Source: an uncultured Alphaproteobacteria bacterium (GTDB taxonomy: Bacteria > Pseudomonadota > Alphaproteobacteria > RF32 > CAG-239). Taken from it: a stretch of DNA of 59,889 nt. The notes beneath the pieces were generated by a model. It saw only the letters and a list, made by a program, of their open reading frames with translations. It was not told the DNA's origin and did no database searches. The translations under genes were made by a program, and so were the position numbers. Location of the stretch: NCBI GenBank assembly GCA_944391705.1, contig CALXUN010000009.1, positions 1 through 59,889 of the forward strand, given 5' to 3'. Positions within the stretch are counted from its first letter, which is position 1. Each line of letters opens with the position of its first letter. This document shows, piece by piece, positions 32,508 to 41,320 of the stretch.

Positions 32508-33671
32508 ATGAGTTTTAATTTTTACGTACCTGTCAATATTTTGTTCGGCTGCGGCGAATTGAATAATCTGCACAAACAACCGCTGCCCGGCAAGAAAGCT
32601 TTGCTTGTTATTTCAAACGGCAAATCCGCCCGCGCCAACGGTTATTTGGACCGCACCATTGAGCAACTTAAAAAAGCAGGCGTCGATTATGTGCTGTTTG
32701 ACAAAGTTGAAGCCAATCCTTTGAAAGACACGGTTATGAAAGGTGCGGCGATGGCAAGAGAAAACAAGTGTGATTTTGTTGTGGCTTTAGGCGGCGGCAG
32801 TGTTATGGATGCCTCAAAAGCCATTGCCGGCATGGCAGTTAATGACGGTGATTTGTGGGATTATATTATGTTTGGTCAGGGTAAAAAGAAACCGATGAAA
32901 AATGCCCCCTTACCTCTGGTTGCCATTACAACAACGGCCGGAACGGGTTCGGAAGCCGATGCCGGTGCGGTGATTACCAACCCCGAAACCAATGAAAAAA
33001 CGGCCTTTTTCGGCGGGTTTCCGGTACTTTCCATTGTTGATCCGGAATTAATGGCCACCGTTCCGCCAAAAATGACGGCTTATCAAGGTTTTGATGCTCT
33101 GTTCCACAGCGTTGAAGCTTATATTTCCAACAAAGCCAACTTAATGAGCGATATGTTTGCCTTAACCGCGATTGAAAATGTCGGACATTATCTGGCCCGC
33201 GCCGTTAAAAACGGTAATGATATGGAAGCACGCGAACATACCGCTTTTGCCAACACCATGTCCGGATTTGTGATGTGCGTCGGAACCTGCTGCAGCGAGC
33301 ATTCTTTAGAACATGCTTTGTCGGCTTATCATCAGGAACTGCCGCACGGCGCCGGGCTGATTATGATTTCTAAGGCTTATTACAGCCACTTTATCGAAAA
33401 CGGTATCGTACCGGAACGTTTTGTTAAAATGGCCCGGGCGCTTGGGATGGAAGAGGCAAAAGAACCGGCCGACTTCATCACGGCTCTGGCAAATTTACAG
33501 AAAGCCTGCGGCGTTGATGAACTTAAAATGTCTGATTACGGCATCAGCGAAAGCGAATTCTTAACCATGGCACGCAACGCCAAAGACTGCATGGGCTTTT
33601 TGTTTGATAATGACCGGCTGGATTTGAGCGATGACGACTGTGTCAAAATTTATCGGAATTCATTTAAATAG
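32508..33671 (+). CDS. Iron-containing alcohol dehydrogenase
   Basis: 387 residues, the length of group III Fe-ADHs. NAD(P) binding: ALGGGSVMDASKAIA. Metal-binding His/Asp set: TAYQGFDALFHSVEAY and HSLEHALSAYHQELPHGAGL. The family motif TTTAGTGSEADAGAVITN is complete. It reduces aldehydes or ketones in the cytoplasm. SD aaggag lies before ATG 32508. The operon position behind a MerR-type promoter fits a carbonyl-detoxifying role (YqhD/BDH-like), though the substrate is unknown. Confidence 0.9.
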   Translation: MSFNFYVPVNILFGCGELNNLHKQPLPGKKALLVISNGKSARANGYLDRTIEQLKKAGVDYVLFDKVEANPLKDTVMKGAAMARENKCDFVVALGGGSVMDASKAIAGMAVNDGDLWDYIMFGQGKKKPMKNAPLPLVAITTTAGTGSEADAGAVITNPETNEKTAFFGGFPVLSIVDPELMATVPPKMTAYQGFDALFHSVEAYISNKANLMSDMFALTAIENVGHYLARAVKNGNDMEAREHTAFANTMSGFVMCVGTCCSEHSLEHALSAYHQELPHGAGLIMISKAYYSHFIENGIVPERFVKMARALGMEEAKEPADFITALANLQKACGVDELKMSDYGISESEFLTMARNAKDCMGFLFDNDRLDLSDDDCVKIYRNSFK

Positions 33672-33685
33672 GAAAGGTTTGAAAC

Positions 33686-34156
33686 ATGAATAAACTTTTA
33701 GTTTTAACTTCCAGTATTTTAATGGCATTTTCAACTATTGCAGGAGCACAAGAAATGAAAAAAGCACCAATTGACACGATTTTCGGACAAGGCGAACCGA
33801 ATCCGTACGGCAAATTTTTTACCGGCCAGACTTATTTACAACGTTTAAGCGCTAATGACGATGTTTGGAATTCCTCTATTGCCAACGTAACATTTGAACC
33901 GGGAGCACGTACCAACTGGCATGAACATGACGGCGGACAGATTTTGTTGGTTTTGGCCGGCGAAGGCCGTTATCAGGAGCGCGGTAAAGAAATTCAGATT
34001 TTGCACAAAGGTGATGTCGTGCGTATTCCGCTTAATGTTGAGCATTGGCACGGCGCCGCACCGGACAGCTGGTTTACCCATATTTCCATTGAAACCAATC
34101 TGCCAAATAACAAAACGACCTGGCTTGAACCGGTAACGGATGAGGAATATAAATAA
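33686..34156 (+). CDS. Periplasmic cupin-domain protein
   Basis: 156 residues with signal peptide (ending IAGAQ) and a single cupin domain: motif 1 RTNWHEHDGGQILLVLAGEG, motif 2 GDVVRIPLNVEHWHGAAP. The His/Glu positions for a metal are kept. Members of this group often accompany carboxymuconolactone decarboxylase-like genes, as here: its stop overlaps the next ATG by one base (TAATG). The substrate is unknown. SD aggaaagg. Confidence 0.85.
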   Translation: MNKLLVLTSSILMAFSTIAGAQEMKKAPIDTIFGQGEPNPYGKFFTGQTYLQRLSANDDVWNSSIANVTFEPGARTNWHEHDGGQILLVLAGEGRYQERGKEIQILHKGDVVRIPLNVEHWHGAAPDSWFTHISIETNLPNNKTTWLEPVTDEEYK

Positions 34157-34938
34157 TGAATAAGGTTTTAACGACAGCCGCGGCAAACTGTTTGATTGCC
34201 GTGAGCTTTGGTTTGACAAGTTGCAAAAAGGAAAACAACATGAATAACATGAAACAAGATGATCAGGAATTTGCGGCCTTGTGGGACAACTTTATGCAAA
34301 GAGATGTTTTGGCACACGGTAACCTTGATGCCAAAAAACGTTATCTGATTGTTATGGCTGCCCATATTGCTACCCAGTCGGTTAACGGTTATAAAGTGGT
34401 TTTAAATGAGGCTCTGGACAACGGTATTTCACCGGTTGAAGCCAAAGAGGTTGTTTATCAGGCAGTGCCGTACGTCGGCATGGCTAAAGTTTATGACTTC
34501 TTTACCGCTGCCAATGATGTGATGCGCCAACGGGGCATAACTTTGCCGCTGGCCGGACAGTCCACCACAACGCCGGATAACCGTTTCGACAAAGGGCTTG
34601 CCCAGCAGGTCGGTATTTTCGGCGACCGCATTTTGCAGGCTCATGCGACAGCGCCCCAAAATCAGAAACATATTCAGAACTTTCTTTCCGCCAACTGTTT
34701 TGGTGATTATTACACCCGTACCGGGCTTAATATCCCGACCCGCGAGTTGTTGACATTTGCTTATCTTATTTCAATGGGCGGCGCCGAAAACCAAGTTAAG
34801 GGACACATTCAGGGCAACTTAAACGTCGGTAATGATAAAGAAGTTTTACTTGATGCCATAACCCAGCTTTTGCCGTATATCGGTTATCCGCGCTCGCTTA
34901 ATGCGATTGCCGCCGTTAATGAAATTGCAAAGGAGTAG
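34156..34938 (+). CDS. Carboxymuconolactone decarboxylase-family lipoprotein, two CMD repeats
   Basis: 260 residues. The lipobox LTSCKKE (Cys23) makes it a probable lipoprotein. Two CMD repeats follow: RYLIVMAAHIATQSVNGYKV with EAKEVVYQAVPYVGMAKVYD, and TRELLTFAYLISMGGAENQV with LLDAITQLLPYIGYPRSLNA. Neither repeat has the AhpD-type CxxC catalytic pair, so a peroxidase reductase role is unlikely. The CMD/cupin pair is typical of carbonyl or quinone-related operons, but no activity is proven. Third of five genes. Confidence 0.85.
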   Translation: MNKVLTTAAANCLIAVSFGLTSCKKENNMNNMKQDDQEFAALWDNFMQRDVLAHGNLDAKKRYLIVMAAHIATQSVNGYKVVLNEALDNGISPVEAKEVVYQAVPYVGMAKVYDFFTAANDVMRQRGITLPLAGQSTTTPDNRFDKGLAQQVGIFGDRILQAHATAPQNQKHIQNFLSANCFGDYYTRTGLNIPTRELLTFAYLISMGGAENQVKGHIQGNLNVGNDKEVLLDAITQLLPYIGYPRSLNAIAAVNEIAKE

Positions 34939-34943
34939 AAAAT

Positions 34944-35483
34944 ATGAATAAAAAAGTTTTGCTTTTATCGGCCAGCTTCCGTAAACACGGAAATTCAGAC
35001 CTGTTATGCGATGAATTTGCCAGAGGCGCAAAAGAAGTCGGACATGAAGTCGAAAAGATTTTTATCAACGATAAAAACATCAATTTTTGCCGCGGCTGCG
35101 GTGTTTGTAACACAACACACAAATGCATCCAGAAAGACGACATGGCTGAAATTCTGGATAAAATGGTTTCAGCAGACGTTATTGTGATGGCTACTCCGAT
35201 TTATTTTTATACCATGAACGGGCAAATGAAAACGCTTATTGACCGTACCGTGCCAAGGTATACGGAAATCAGCAATAAAGATTTTTATTTCATTATTGCG
35301 GCGGCCGATGACAACAAAGCCAACATGCAGCGGGCGTTGGAAGGGTTTCGGGGCTTTACCGAAGATTGCCTGGACGGCGCAAAAGAAAAAGGCGTTGTCT
35401 ACGGTGTCGGTGCCTGGAAAGCCGGTGAAATAAAAAATTCACCTGCCATGCAGGAAGCCTATGAGATGGGTAAAAACTGCTGA
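34944..35483 (+). CDS. Flavodoxin-like NAD(P)H:FMN oxidoreductase
   Basis: 179 residues. The FMN phosphate loop is SASFRKHGNSD, with a second FMN segment ATPIYFYTMNGQMKTLIDR typical of the iron-sulfur flavoprotein/NADPH-dependent FMN reductase family. A Cys-rich stretch FCRGCGVCNTTHKC could ligate an Fe-S cluster as in Isf proteins. SD aaggag precedes ATG 34944. Last gene of the MerR-type operon, ending at a clear terminator. Confidence 0.88.
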   Translation: MNKKVLLLSASFRKHGNSDLLCDEFARGAKEVGHEVEKIFINDKNINFCRGCGVCNTTHKCIQKDDMAEILDKMVSADVIVMATPIYFYTMNGQMKTLIDRTVPRYTEISNKDFYFIIAAADDNKANMQRALEGFRGFTEDCLDGAKEKGVVYGVGAWKAGEIKNSPAMQEAYEMGKNC

Positions 35484-35507
35484 TTTTATGTGTTTACAGC
35501 CTTTAAC

Positions 35508-35533
35508 AGCCGGCATAAAACCGGCTTTTTTTT
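35508..35533 (+). terminator. Terminator of the ADH-cupin-CMD-flavodoxin operon
   Basis: Stem agccgg / ccggct with seven-base loop and eight T. Confidence 0.88.
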
Positions 35534-35553
35534 ATCTGATGAATTTTATTTTC

Positions 35554-35582
35554 TTGACTTGAGTGGTATTTTTTTGTATTTT
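35554..35582 (+). promoter_or_regulatory. Promoter before the 132-residue membrane gene
   Basis: TTGACT (35554-35559), a 17-base spacer, TATTTT (35577-35582). The leader of about 20 bases is AT-only with no SD. Confidence 0.55.
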
Positions 35583-35604
35583 TTTTGTATAAAAATTATT
35601 TATT

Positions 35605-36003
35605 ATGGAAAATTATGATATTATAGAACAGGCCAAAAAAGATTTTACGGCCAAAACCGGTTTTACACCGGAACAAATGGGAACTCCTGTCGTATACAGA
35701 TGGCAAAACTCTGTTATCTTTGCTTCTTCGGAGCGGGTAATAAATGCCCTTTTGAAAGAATGGCATTTGAACAAAGTTCTCCTTACTCTGACTTCTGCAA
35801 TACTTATTGTTGCGGTATGTGGTATTGTGACAACAATATTAACCGCCTTTTATTTCGGGCTGGCAGTTGTCATATCTGTTATTGCAACAGTTGTATGTCT
35901 TGGGATTTTGGGGGTGGTTTTTTATCACCTGAACGCTAAGCGCAGAAAATGTCAGCGAATTCACCAAAACCAGTTCTTTATTAAGCACTTGAAATCCCGG
36001 TAG
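35605..36003 (+). CDS. Small membrane protein with two TM segments
   Basis: 132 residues: an acidic-to-neutral cytoplasmic N-terminus of about 55 residues, two adjacent hydrophobic helices (VLLTLTSAILIVAVCGIVTT and FGLAVVISVIATVVCLGILG), and a basic tail (NAKRRKCQRIHQNQFFIKHL). No family recognised. The ATG has no SD. Expression signals (promoter and a terminator overlapping the stop) are good. One of the SD-less set. Confidence 0.65.
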   Translation: MENYDIIEQAKKDFTAKTGFTPEQMGTPVVYRWQNSVIFASSERVINALLKEWHLNKVLLTLTSAILIVAVCGIVTTILTAFYFGLAVVISVIATVVCLGILGVVFYHLNAKRRKCQRIHQNQFFIKHLKSR

Positions 36004-36019
36004 TTTCCGGGATTTTTTA
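35992..36019. terminator. Terminator overlapping two gene ends
   Basis: Stem aaatcccgg / ccgggattt around the stop codon of the membrane gene, three bases into the merR-like gene's end. Confidence 0.85.
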
Positions 36020-36454
36020 ATAGGTCTGTTTCAACTCTTCCATAATCTGCTGCAATTCTCCTTTAGCCTCCTGCAACAGTTTTCTTTGCTTTTCACTTAA
36101 ACGGCAAACTTCAATTTCTTTGATTTCCACATTCGTTGAGGGTGTTTCCTCCGGCTCGGAAATTTCAAAAAAATCTTTTTGAATCTCGCCGCCTAAAATT
36201 GACTTGATACCTTTGTCCTTAAAAAGCTTTTGCACCCCTTCAATCGTCAGACGTCTATCATACAAAAGCTCTTTAATCAGTCGAACGATTTCAACATCAT
36301 CCGGACGATAATAACGACGCCCGCCACCGGCTTTCATCGGCTTTATTTGCGGAAATTTTGTTTCCCAGAAACGTAAGACATGCGTTGCCACTCCTAAATC
36401 TTCTGCCACTTCGGCAATTGTCCGAAACGCCGCTTTAGACTTGTTGACAACCAT
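36017..36454 (-). CDS. MerR-family regulator of the ihfA-linked type
   Basis: 145 residues. MerR-type [23 protein letters not shown] then [20 protein letters not shown] and [20 protein letters not shown]. The effector half is short and helical. This gene directly downstream of ihfA and oriented with it is a known alphaproteobacterial pair; its targets are not well defined. It is not obviously the activator of the 31.3-kb promoter, since its DNA-binding half differs from AdhR/NmlR-type proteins, but this cannot be settled by eye. 18 bases from ihfA. Confidence 0.9.
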   Translation of the reverse strand: MVVNKSKAAFRTIAEVAEDLGVATHVLRFWETKFPQIKPMKAGGGRRYYRPDDVEIVRLIKELLYDRRLTIEGVQKLFKDKGIKSILGGEIQKDFFEISEPEETPSTNVEIKEIEVCRLSEKQRKLLQEAKGELQQIMEELKQTY

Positions 36455-36472
36455 CAGCGCCCCCGTTACAGG

Positions 36473-36760
36473 TTATTGACCGTTAATCGTTTTGCGTAAA
36501 TTTTGGGAGGGTTTGAAAGAAATGACCGTCCGGGCCGAAATTTCAGCTTCCACACCGGTTTTCGGATTGCGGCCGATGCGTGGATTTTTTTTGCGCAACG
36601 CCAAAGTACCGAATGATGATAACTTGACATCATTGCCTTTAACCAACTCTGATTTGATTTCATCAATAATCATATCCAAAATATCGCCGGAATCTTTGCG
36701 GGATAAACCGATTTCTTCATATATTGTTTCAGCAACATCAGCACGTGTAACAGTTTTCAT
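36473..36760 (-). CDS. ihfA: Integration host factor alpha subunit
   Basis: 95 residues of the HU/IHF family. VTRADVAETIYEEIGLSRKD is the N-terminal helix pair; the DNA-intercalating arm carries RIGRNPKTGVEAEISAR with the conserved Pro. IhfA pairs with IhfB to bend DNA by about 160 degrees. Located downstream of fabH, as is usual in alphaproteobacteria. Confidence 0.95.
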   Translation of the reverse strand: MKTVTRADVAETIYEEIGLSRKDSGDILDMIIDEIKSELVKGNDVKLSSFGTLALRKKNPRIGRNPKTGVEAEISARTVISFKPSQNLRKTINGQ

Positions 36761-36866
36761 CTCTTTTCCTTAATTGTTTATTGTATTGTTTTTTTAGTTA
36801 TACCATTTACCAGCTAAAGCTCAAGCCCGGAAAAAAATCGTTCACAAGTTTTTTAATTTTCTTTTA

Positions 36867-37844
36867 TTAAATCCGAACCAGCGCGCCACCCCAGGTAAAA
36901 CCGGCACCCATAGCGCTTAAAACAACCAAATCGCCTTTTTTGATTTTACCAGATTCCAAAGTTTCGGATAAAGCCAGCGGAATCGAGGCTGCCGATGTGT
37001 TGCCATGATGGTCAACAGTTACAACCACCTTTTCTTCCGGCAGACCAAGCCGATGTCCTACGCCTTCAATGATGCGGATATTAGCCTGATGCGGTACCAG
37101 ACAGTCAATTTCTTCGGCACTGACTCCTACTTCATGCATGACATATTCAGCCGCTTCAGACAGGCTGCCGACAGCAAATTTGAATACTTCTTTTCCGTTC
37201 ATGACGACAAATCCTGCCGTTGCCGTGGTTGAAACGCCGCCGGTTGTGTATAAATTATTGTATTGAGAACCGTCCGAATAAAGTTTGGTTGCCAAAATAC
37301 CGGTATCTGCCTTTGTCCCTTCACCTTCTTTGGCACGCAGAACAACCGCTCCGGCACCGTCGCCAAATAAAACGCAGGTGTTACGATCCGTCCAGTCAAC
37401 AATTTTGGAAAGTGTTTCTGCCCCGATAACCAGTGCGGTTTTTACCTGGCCTAAACGTATCATATTATCGGCCATGGTCAGAGCATATACAAACCCCGAA
37501 CAAGCTGCCGATATGTCAAAAGTAGGTGTTCCGGATTTAACCCCTAACAAACCGCCGATTTTGGCAGATGTTGCCGGCGTTGTGTTGTCGCCGGTTACGG
37601 TTCCGAGCACAATCAAATCAATATCAGAGGCTGTTATACCAGCTTTTTCCAAAGCCTTACAGGCCGCTTTGGCTGACATTTCCGCGGTGGTTTCTCCTTC
37701 GGAAATATGCCGGCTCTTAATCCCCGTACGGGTACTAATCCACTCGTCATTGGTTTCAACCATTTTTGACAAATCATCATTTGTTAATACTTTGGGAGGC
37801 AAATAATGACCCCAGCCGATAATTTCAGACCTAATACACTTCAT
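36867..37844 (-). CDS. fabH: Beta-ketoacyl-ACP synthase III (FabH)
   Basis: 325 residues. Catalytic Cys in FDISAACSGFVYAL, His in VPHQANIRI, Asn in HHGNTSAASIP. The family N-terminus SEIIGWGHYLPPKVLTNDDL and the C-terminal LLSAMGAGFTWGGALVRI-type end are present. It starts fatty-acid synthesis by condensing acetyl-CoA with malonyl-ACP. The ATG at 37844 overlaps the end of plsX by 14 bases. Confidence 0.96.
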   Translation of the reverse strand: MKCIRSEIIGWGHYLPPKVLTNDDLSKMVETNDEWISTRTGIKSRHISEGETTAEMSAKAACKALEKAGITASDIDLIVLGTVTGDNTTPATSAKIGGLLGVKSGTPTFDISAACSGFVYALTMADNMIRLGQVKTALVIGAETLSKIVDWTDRNTCVLFGDGAGAVVLRAKEGEGTKADTGILATKLYSDGSQYNNLYTTGGVSTTATAGFVVMNGKEVFKFAVGSLSEAAEYVMHEVGVSAEEIDCLVPHQANIRIIEGVGHRLGLPEEKVVVTVDHHGNTSAASIPLALSETLESGKIKKGDLVVLSAMGAGFTWGGALVRI

Positions 37845-38883
37845 AATATATATCCTGTGAAATTTCTTCTAAATCAATATGTTCCAATTCATCACGAATC
37901 GTTGGCACAAAGTTCTGGCGTACAAGCTTCGCGGCATTGCCGATAGCAACCGAAAATGCAAAAGCATCGGCACCGCCGTGACTCTTAACCGATAAACCGT
38001 TTAACCCGACAAACATTGCTCCGTTATAAAGTTTGGGATTCATTTTTTTGCTGATGCTGCGCGCGGCAAAGAACATGAAAGGCAACCCCAATTTGGCCAA
38101 AAAAGAATGATGAAGAGCGTCTTTAATCATGCTGCGGATAAGTTTGGCCGTTCCCTCAATAGACTTAAGTGCCACATTGCCGGTAAAACCATCGGCAACA
38201 ATAACATCTGCTTTGCCAAACGGTATTTCATGCGGTTCAATGTAGCCGATAAAATTCAAATCCAGACTTGAACTGCGGAGCATTTTGGCAGCATGCCGGA
38301 TTTCTTCTTTACCCTTCATTTCTTCCGCCCCGATATTTAAAAGAGCAATCTTCGGGCAATCAATGCCTAAGGCATGTTTGGCCAATATATTGCCCATCAC
38401 GGCAAATTCTGCCAGATTAACAGCGTTGCACTCGGTGTTGGCGCCTAAATCAAGCATAACATATTTGCCGTAACGGTGCGGCATAATACTGACAATTGCC
38501 GGACGATGAATTTTCTGGATGGTTTTTAACAACATCTTGGAAATTGCCATCAACGCACCGGTATTTCCTGCCGAAACGACAGCTTCGGCCTCGCCCTGAC
38601 GAACAGCATCTATTGCCTGATACATGCTGGTATTTTTATTGCGGATAACCTGAGAGGGTTTGTCTTCATTATGAACCATTTCCGGGGAATGACGCAATTC
38701 ACACACCTTGGACAATGCCGGAAATCTTTTAATTTCACTACGGACTTTTTCCTCATCTCCGAAAACCAGAAAACGGATATCCGGATTTTTCTTTGCCGCA
38801 AGCGCCAGCCCCTCTATTACGACTCGAGGGGAATTATCCCCTCCCATCGCATCAACCGATATGACCAGATTGGTATCAGACAC
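37831..38883 (-). CDS. plsX: Phosphate acyltransferase PlsX
   Basis: 350 residues from a GTG at 38883, preferred over the ATGs at 38955 and 38979 because those lie inside rpmF. It has GGAG six bases upstream and begins VSDTNLVISVDAMGGDNSPR. Family motifs include SAGNTGALMAISKMLLKTI and GFTGNVALKSIEGTAKLI. It makes acyl-phosphate for PlsY in phospholipid synthesis. It overlaps the downstream fabH. Confidence 0.94.
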   Translation of the reverse strand: MSDTNLVISVDAMGGDNSPRVVIEGLALAAKKNPDIRFLVFGDEEKVRSEIKRFPALSKVCELRHSPEMVHNEDKPSQVIRNKNTSMYQAIDAVRQGEAEAVVSAGNTGALMAISKMLLKTIQKIHRPAIVSIMPHRYGKYVMLDLGANTECNAVNLAEFAVMGNILAKHALGIDCPKIALLNIGAEEMKGKEEIRHAAKMLRSSSLDLNFIGYIEPHEIPFGKADVIVADGFTGNVALKSIEGTAKLIRSMIKDALHHSFLAKLGLPFMFFAARSISKKMNPKLYNGAMFVGLNGLSVKSHGGADAFAFSVAIGNAAKLVRQNFVPTIRDELEHIDLEEISQDIYYEVY

Positions 38884-38911
38884 AGCCTGCTCCGTTTTTT
38901 TATTTGGTTGA

Positions 38912-39100
38912 TTATTCTTTGTCAGCTTTTTGGGCGACAATTTCCTTACCGTCATACTGGCCGCATTTCGGGCACACATTATGAGGTCTCTTCAATTCGC
39001 CGCAGTTCGGGCATTCATGATAAGCGTTGGCTTTCAAGGCATCATGCGAACGACGCATATTGCGGCGGGATTGTGATGTTTTCTTCTTTGGTGTAGCCAT
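38912..39100 (-). CDS. rpmF: 50S ribosomal protein L32
   Basis: 62 residues: [20 protein letters not shown] at the N-terminus, a Cys4 zinc ribbon (CPNCG...CPKCG) and an acidic tail. The yceD-rpmF-plsX-fabH order is widespread in proteobacteria. Confidence 0.97.
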   Translation of the reverse strand: MATPKKKTSQSRRNMRRSHDALKANAYHECPNCGELKRPHNVCPKCGQYDGKEIVAQKADKE

Positions 39101-39255
39101 TTTTCTTCTCTTTATGTTAAATTATTATACAACAAATTATTCAGGCGTCATTATTAATGCACATTTCTTTTAAATGCAAGAAAAATATCTGCCGGAATTG
39201 TTAAAGTGCTTTTAGCTAATTTTTTGCCTTTTTGCAAGCACTTTTTCTTTATTGT

Positions 39256-39774
39256 TTATTTTTTTAAGTTTTGCAAAACCGCAAACGGATTGGACCGCTT
39301 AGTCGTTTCTTCATCAAACTCGCTTACGAAATGAAATTCCTCGCCGTCAAGCCGGGGATAATCTTCCAACACCAGAGCCAGCTGCTCAATGGCAATGTTG
39401 CCCAAGTCTATCTGTCCGTTTTCAATGATATCGGGGATTTCATCATTAATTCCCGGGTCCAAATCCTTAATATCCTGATAGGTTGCCTCAGTATCAAAAT
39501 AATAAGCAAACGGCGCTTCATATTTTTTGGTAAAATTCTCAAGCGTAATAACGCTTTTAAGCTCCAATTCCGCCTTAACTTTTCCCCAAATGTCCAAACG
39601 GTGCTGCCTGACATTCAGTTTTAAGAAAATATCCGCCATAAAAGATTTCACCCCTTCCACTTGCAATACGGCCTTTAAAGTCTTAAGTTGTTCTGCGTCC
39701 GCTTTAAGGCGGTAATGTTGTTCCTGTTGATTTAAATCATCAATATTCAAGGGGTATGAAAAATCTTTTTGCAT
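39256..39774 (-). CDS. DUF177 (YceD-like) protein
   Basis: 172 residues, with DUF177 features: FSYPLNIDDLNQQEQHYRLK at the N-terminus, ELKSVITLENFTKKYEAPFA, and the Asp/Glu-rich end NGQIDLGNIAIEQLALVLED then PRLDGEEFHF. YceD-type proteins are linked to 23S rRNA maturation or ribosome assembly. 155 bases separate it from rpmF. Divergent from bamE. Confidence 0.9.
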   Translation of the reverse strand: MQKDFSYPLNIDDLNQQEQHYRLKADAEQLKTLKAVLQVEGVKSFMADIFLKLNVRQHRLDIWGKVKAELELKSVITLENFTKKYEAPFAYYFDTEATYQDIKDLDPGINDEIPDIIENGQIDLGNIAIEQLALVLEDYPRLDGEEFHFVSEFDEETTKRSNPFAVLQNLKK

Positions 39775-39833
39775 TAATATTTTCCCTGTGTTATAAAAGC
39801 GGTTAAGTCAAATATAATGATAAGGAAACTCTG

Positions 39834-40295
39834 ATGTCAATACGTAAGATGTTTTTTTTAAGTTTGTTTATGCTGGCAGCCGGCGGCTGCTCAAGCGATA
39901 CTTTTCTTGTTCACAACGGCAACATGCCCTCATCTGATAAAATCTCCCTTATCAGCCCCGGACAGAGCAAAGCTGATGTCGAATTTGTCTTAGGGAGTCC
40001 GTCTGCCGTCACCAGTTTTGACGGAAAAACCTGGCTGTATATGTCTTCAACCTTAAAAAAAGTGGCTTTTTTCGAACCTGAAGAAACGGATCGTGATGTT
40101 TTGGCTATTACATTTAACAGCGAAGGGAAAGTTTCTGAAATCAAGAATTATGATTTGGAAGACGGGCAAAAAATTGCCGTTGATACGGCTCAAACACCGA
40201 CAGCCGGCACCAAGCTCGGCTTTTTCCGCAAATATTTCGGCGGCGTCGGTGCTTATCTGCCGATTGCACCAAGCAACACCGGAGACGGATTATAA
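39834..40295 (+). CDS. bamE: Outer-membrane assembly lipoprotein BamE
   Basis: 153 residues with lipobox LAAGGC (Cys20). The SmpA/OmlA fold is recognised from LISPGQSKADVEFVLGSPSA then VTSFDGKTWLYMSS and VLAITFNSEGKVSEIKNYDL. It stabilises the BAM complex at the outer membrane. bamE divergent from yceD is a known alphaproteobacterial arrangement. Confidence 0.92.
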   Translation: MSIRKMFFLSLFMLAAGGCSSDTFLVHNGNMPSSDKISLISPGQSKADVEFVLGSPSAVTSFDGKTWLYMSSTLKKVAFFEPEETDRDVLAITFNSEGKVSEIKNYDLEDGQKIAVDTAQTPTAGTKLGFFRKYFGGVGAYLPIAPSNTGDGL

Positions 40296-40305
40296 CTTAA
40301 CATAT

Positions 40306-40336
40306 AAAAAAGCACCGCTATAAAGCGGTGCTTTTT
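40306..40336 (+). terminator. bamE terminator
   Basis: Stem aaaaaagcaccgct / agcggtgctttttt around ataa. Confidence 0.9.
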
Positions 40337-40405
40337 TGGTGATAAAAGCTTCGAACTTTCAAATATTATATCATCTTTCAATCCCCAACATGTCGCCACA
40401 CACCC

Positions 40406-40570
40406 GTCATGCCTACGAAACAGCGTAAGCATGTGAGTATCAGGCACCCCTCCCCGTCATGCCTACGAGGCGTGTAACGCTTAAGTACCAGGCATCCATG
40501 AATCAAACACCCAAGCCATATTCTTTTGGACCCCTAGTATTCGCCGACGTTGTCGGCTCATAGGGGTGAC
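40406..40570 (+). repeat. Palindromic repeat cluster 3 (A-A-B)
   Basis: Type A at 40406-40448 (inner bases aaacagcgtaagcatgtgag) and 40456-40505 (inner stem gcgtgtaacgc); type B at 40512-40570 with gccgacgttgtcggc as the inner palindrome, identical to that in cluster 1. A short T-rich and AT-rich stretch (40571-40600) links it to A-tract promoter copy 3. Orientation matches the other clusters. Confidence 0.9.
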
Positions 40571-40600
40571 GGTGGAAGGGAACATATTCCTCAAAAGAAT

Positions 40601-40635
40601 CTTTAAAGTTGCAAAAAAAAAAAACGGTGTAGAAT
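40601..40635 (+). promoter_or_regulatory. A-tract promoter, copy 3
   Basis: CTTTAAAGTTGCA, 12 A, cggtg, TAGAAT. TTGCAA 40609-40614, TAGAAT 40630-40635, spacer 15. Followed by the pilin-like gene at 40677. Confidence 0.7.
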
Positions 40636-40676
40636 GTCGTGGAAATACATAAATTTTGCAGTTTGGAGAGAAAATT

Positions 40677-41294
40677 ATGCGTGAAAATGGGCGGTCTATG
40701 GTGGAAATGCTCGGGGTTTTAGCAATTATTGGTGTACTTTCGGTCGGGGCTATCTCGGGTTATTCCAAAGCCATGATGAAGTATAAGCTCAATAAACAAG
40801 CCGAACAACTGGATTGGCTGTTCAACACCATGTACATTTACAAAGATCAATGGCACTTCACAGAATGGGTCAACCTTGTACCTTATCTGCTCAAATTAAA
40901 AGAAATCCCCAATGACATGAAAGACGACGGTTATTATGTTTATGATATTTTTAATAACCGTATTTTAATAAGCAACAACACATTTTCAACGGCAGACGTG
41001 TATGACATGGTGCACTTGGCAGTTTTGATTGATCAAAACAACGATATTGAAATATGCCAAAATGTTTTAAACATCATCAAAGAACATCATGGACAAATCT
41101 ATTCTTATTTTACGGATTCCAATACCGAAGGTGGTACCCCGCAACTAACAAACATTTATTATGGCGATGATTTTTGTCAAAACAATCACAAATGCATCCG
41201 CAACATCACATTAGATGAAATTTATCAAATTTGCCAAACCTGCAACGAAAAAGTACGTTGTAATTTTGATACCCACTGGAAAAGACAACCTTAA
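40677..41294 (+). CDS. Pilin-like protein, GRSMVEMLGV family
   Basis: 205 residues from ATG 40677 (SD ggagag); a frame from 40656 starts at the -10 region. Leader MRENG, then RSMVEMLGVLAIIGVLSVGA: prepilin peptidase cleavage after Gly5, Glu at +5. The soluble part ends with Cys-containing CIRNITLDEIYQICQTCNEK. The N-terminal ~35 residues are nearly identical to those of the genes at 12127 and 41401; the rest is divergent. No pilin assembly genes adjoin. Confidence 0.8.
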   Translation: MRENGRSMVEMLGVLAIIGVLSVGAISGYSKAMMKYKLNKQAEQLDWLFNTMYIYKDQWHFTEWVNLVPYLLKLKEIPNDMKDDGYYVYDIFNNRILISNNTFSTADVYDMVHLAVLIDQNNDIEICQNVLNIIKEHHGQIYSYFTDSNTEGGTPQLTNIYYGDDFCQNNHKCIRNITLDEIYQICQTCNEKVRCNFDTHWKRQP

Positions 41295-41320
41295 ATGTTG
41301 TAATTTATCCCCACGAGACT

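Noticed and set aside
36017..36454. MerR gene as the regulator of the 31.3-kb promoter
   Set aside because: It belongs to the ihfA-linked type and lies in its usual conserved place; no direct evidence links it to the operon, so it is not assigned.
38884..38979. Upstream ATG starts for plsX
   Set aside because: They would place the plsX start inside rpmF; the GTG at 38883 has a good ribosome site and gives the normal length.
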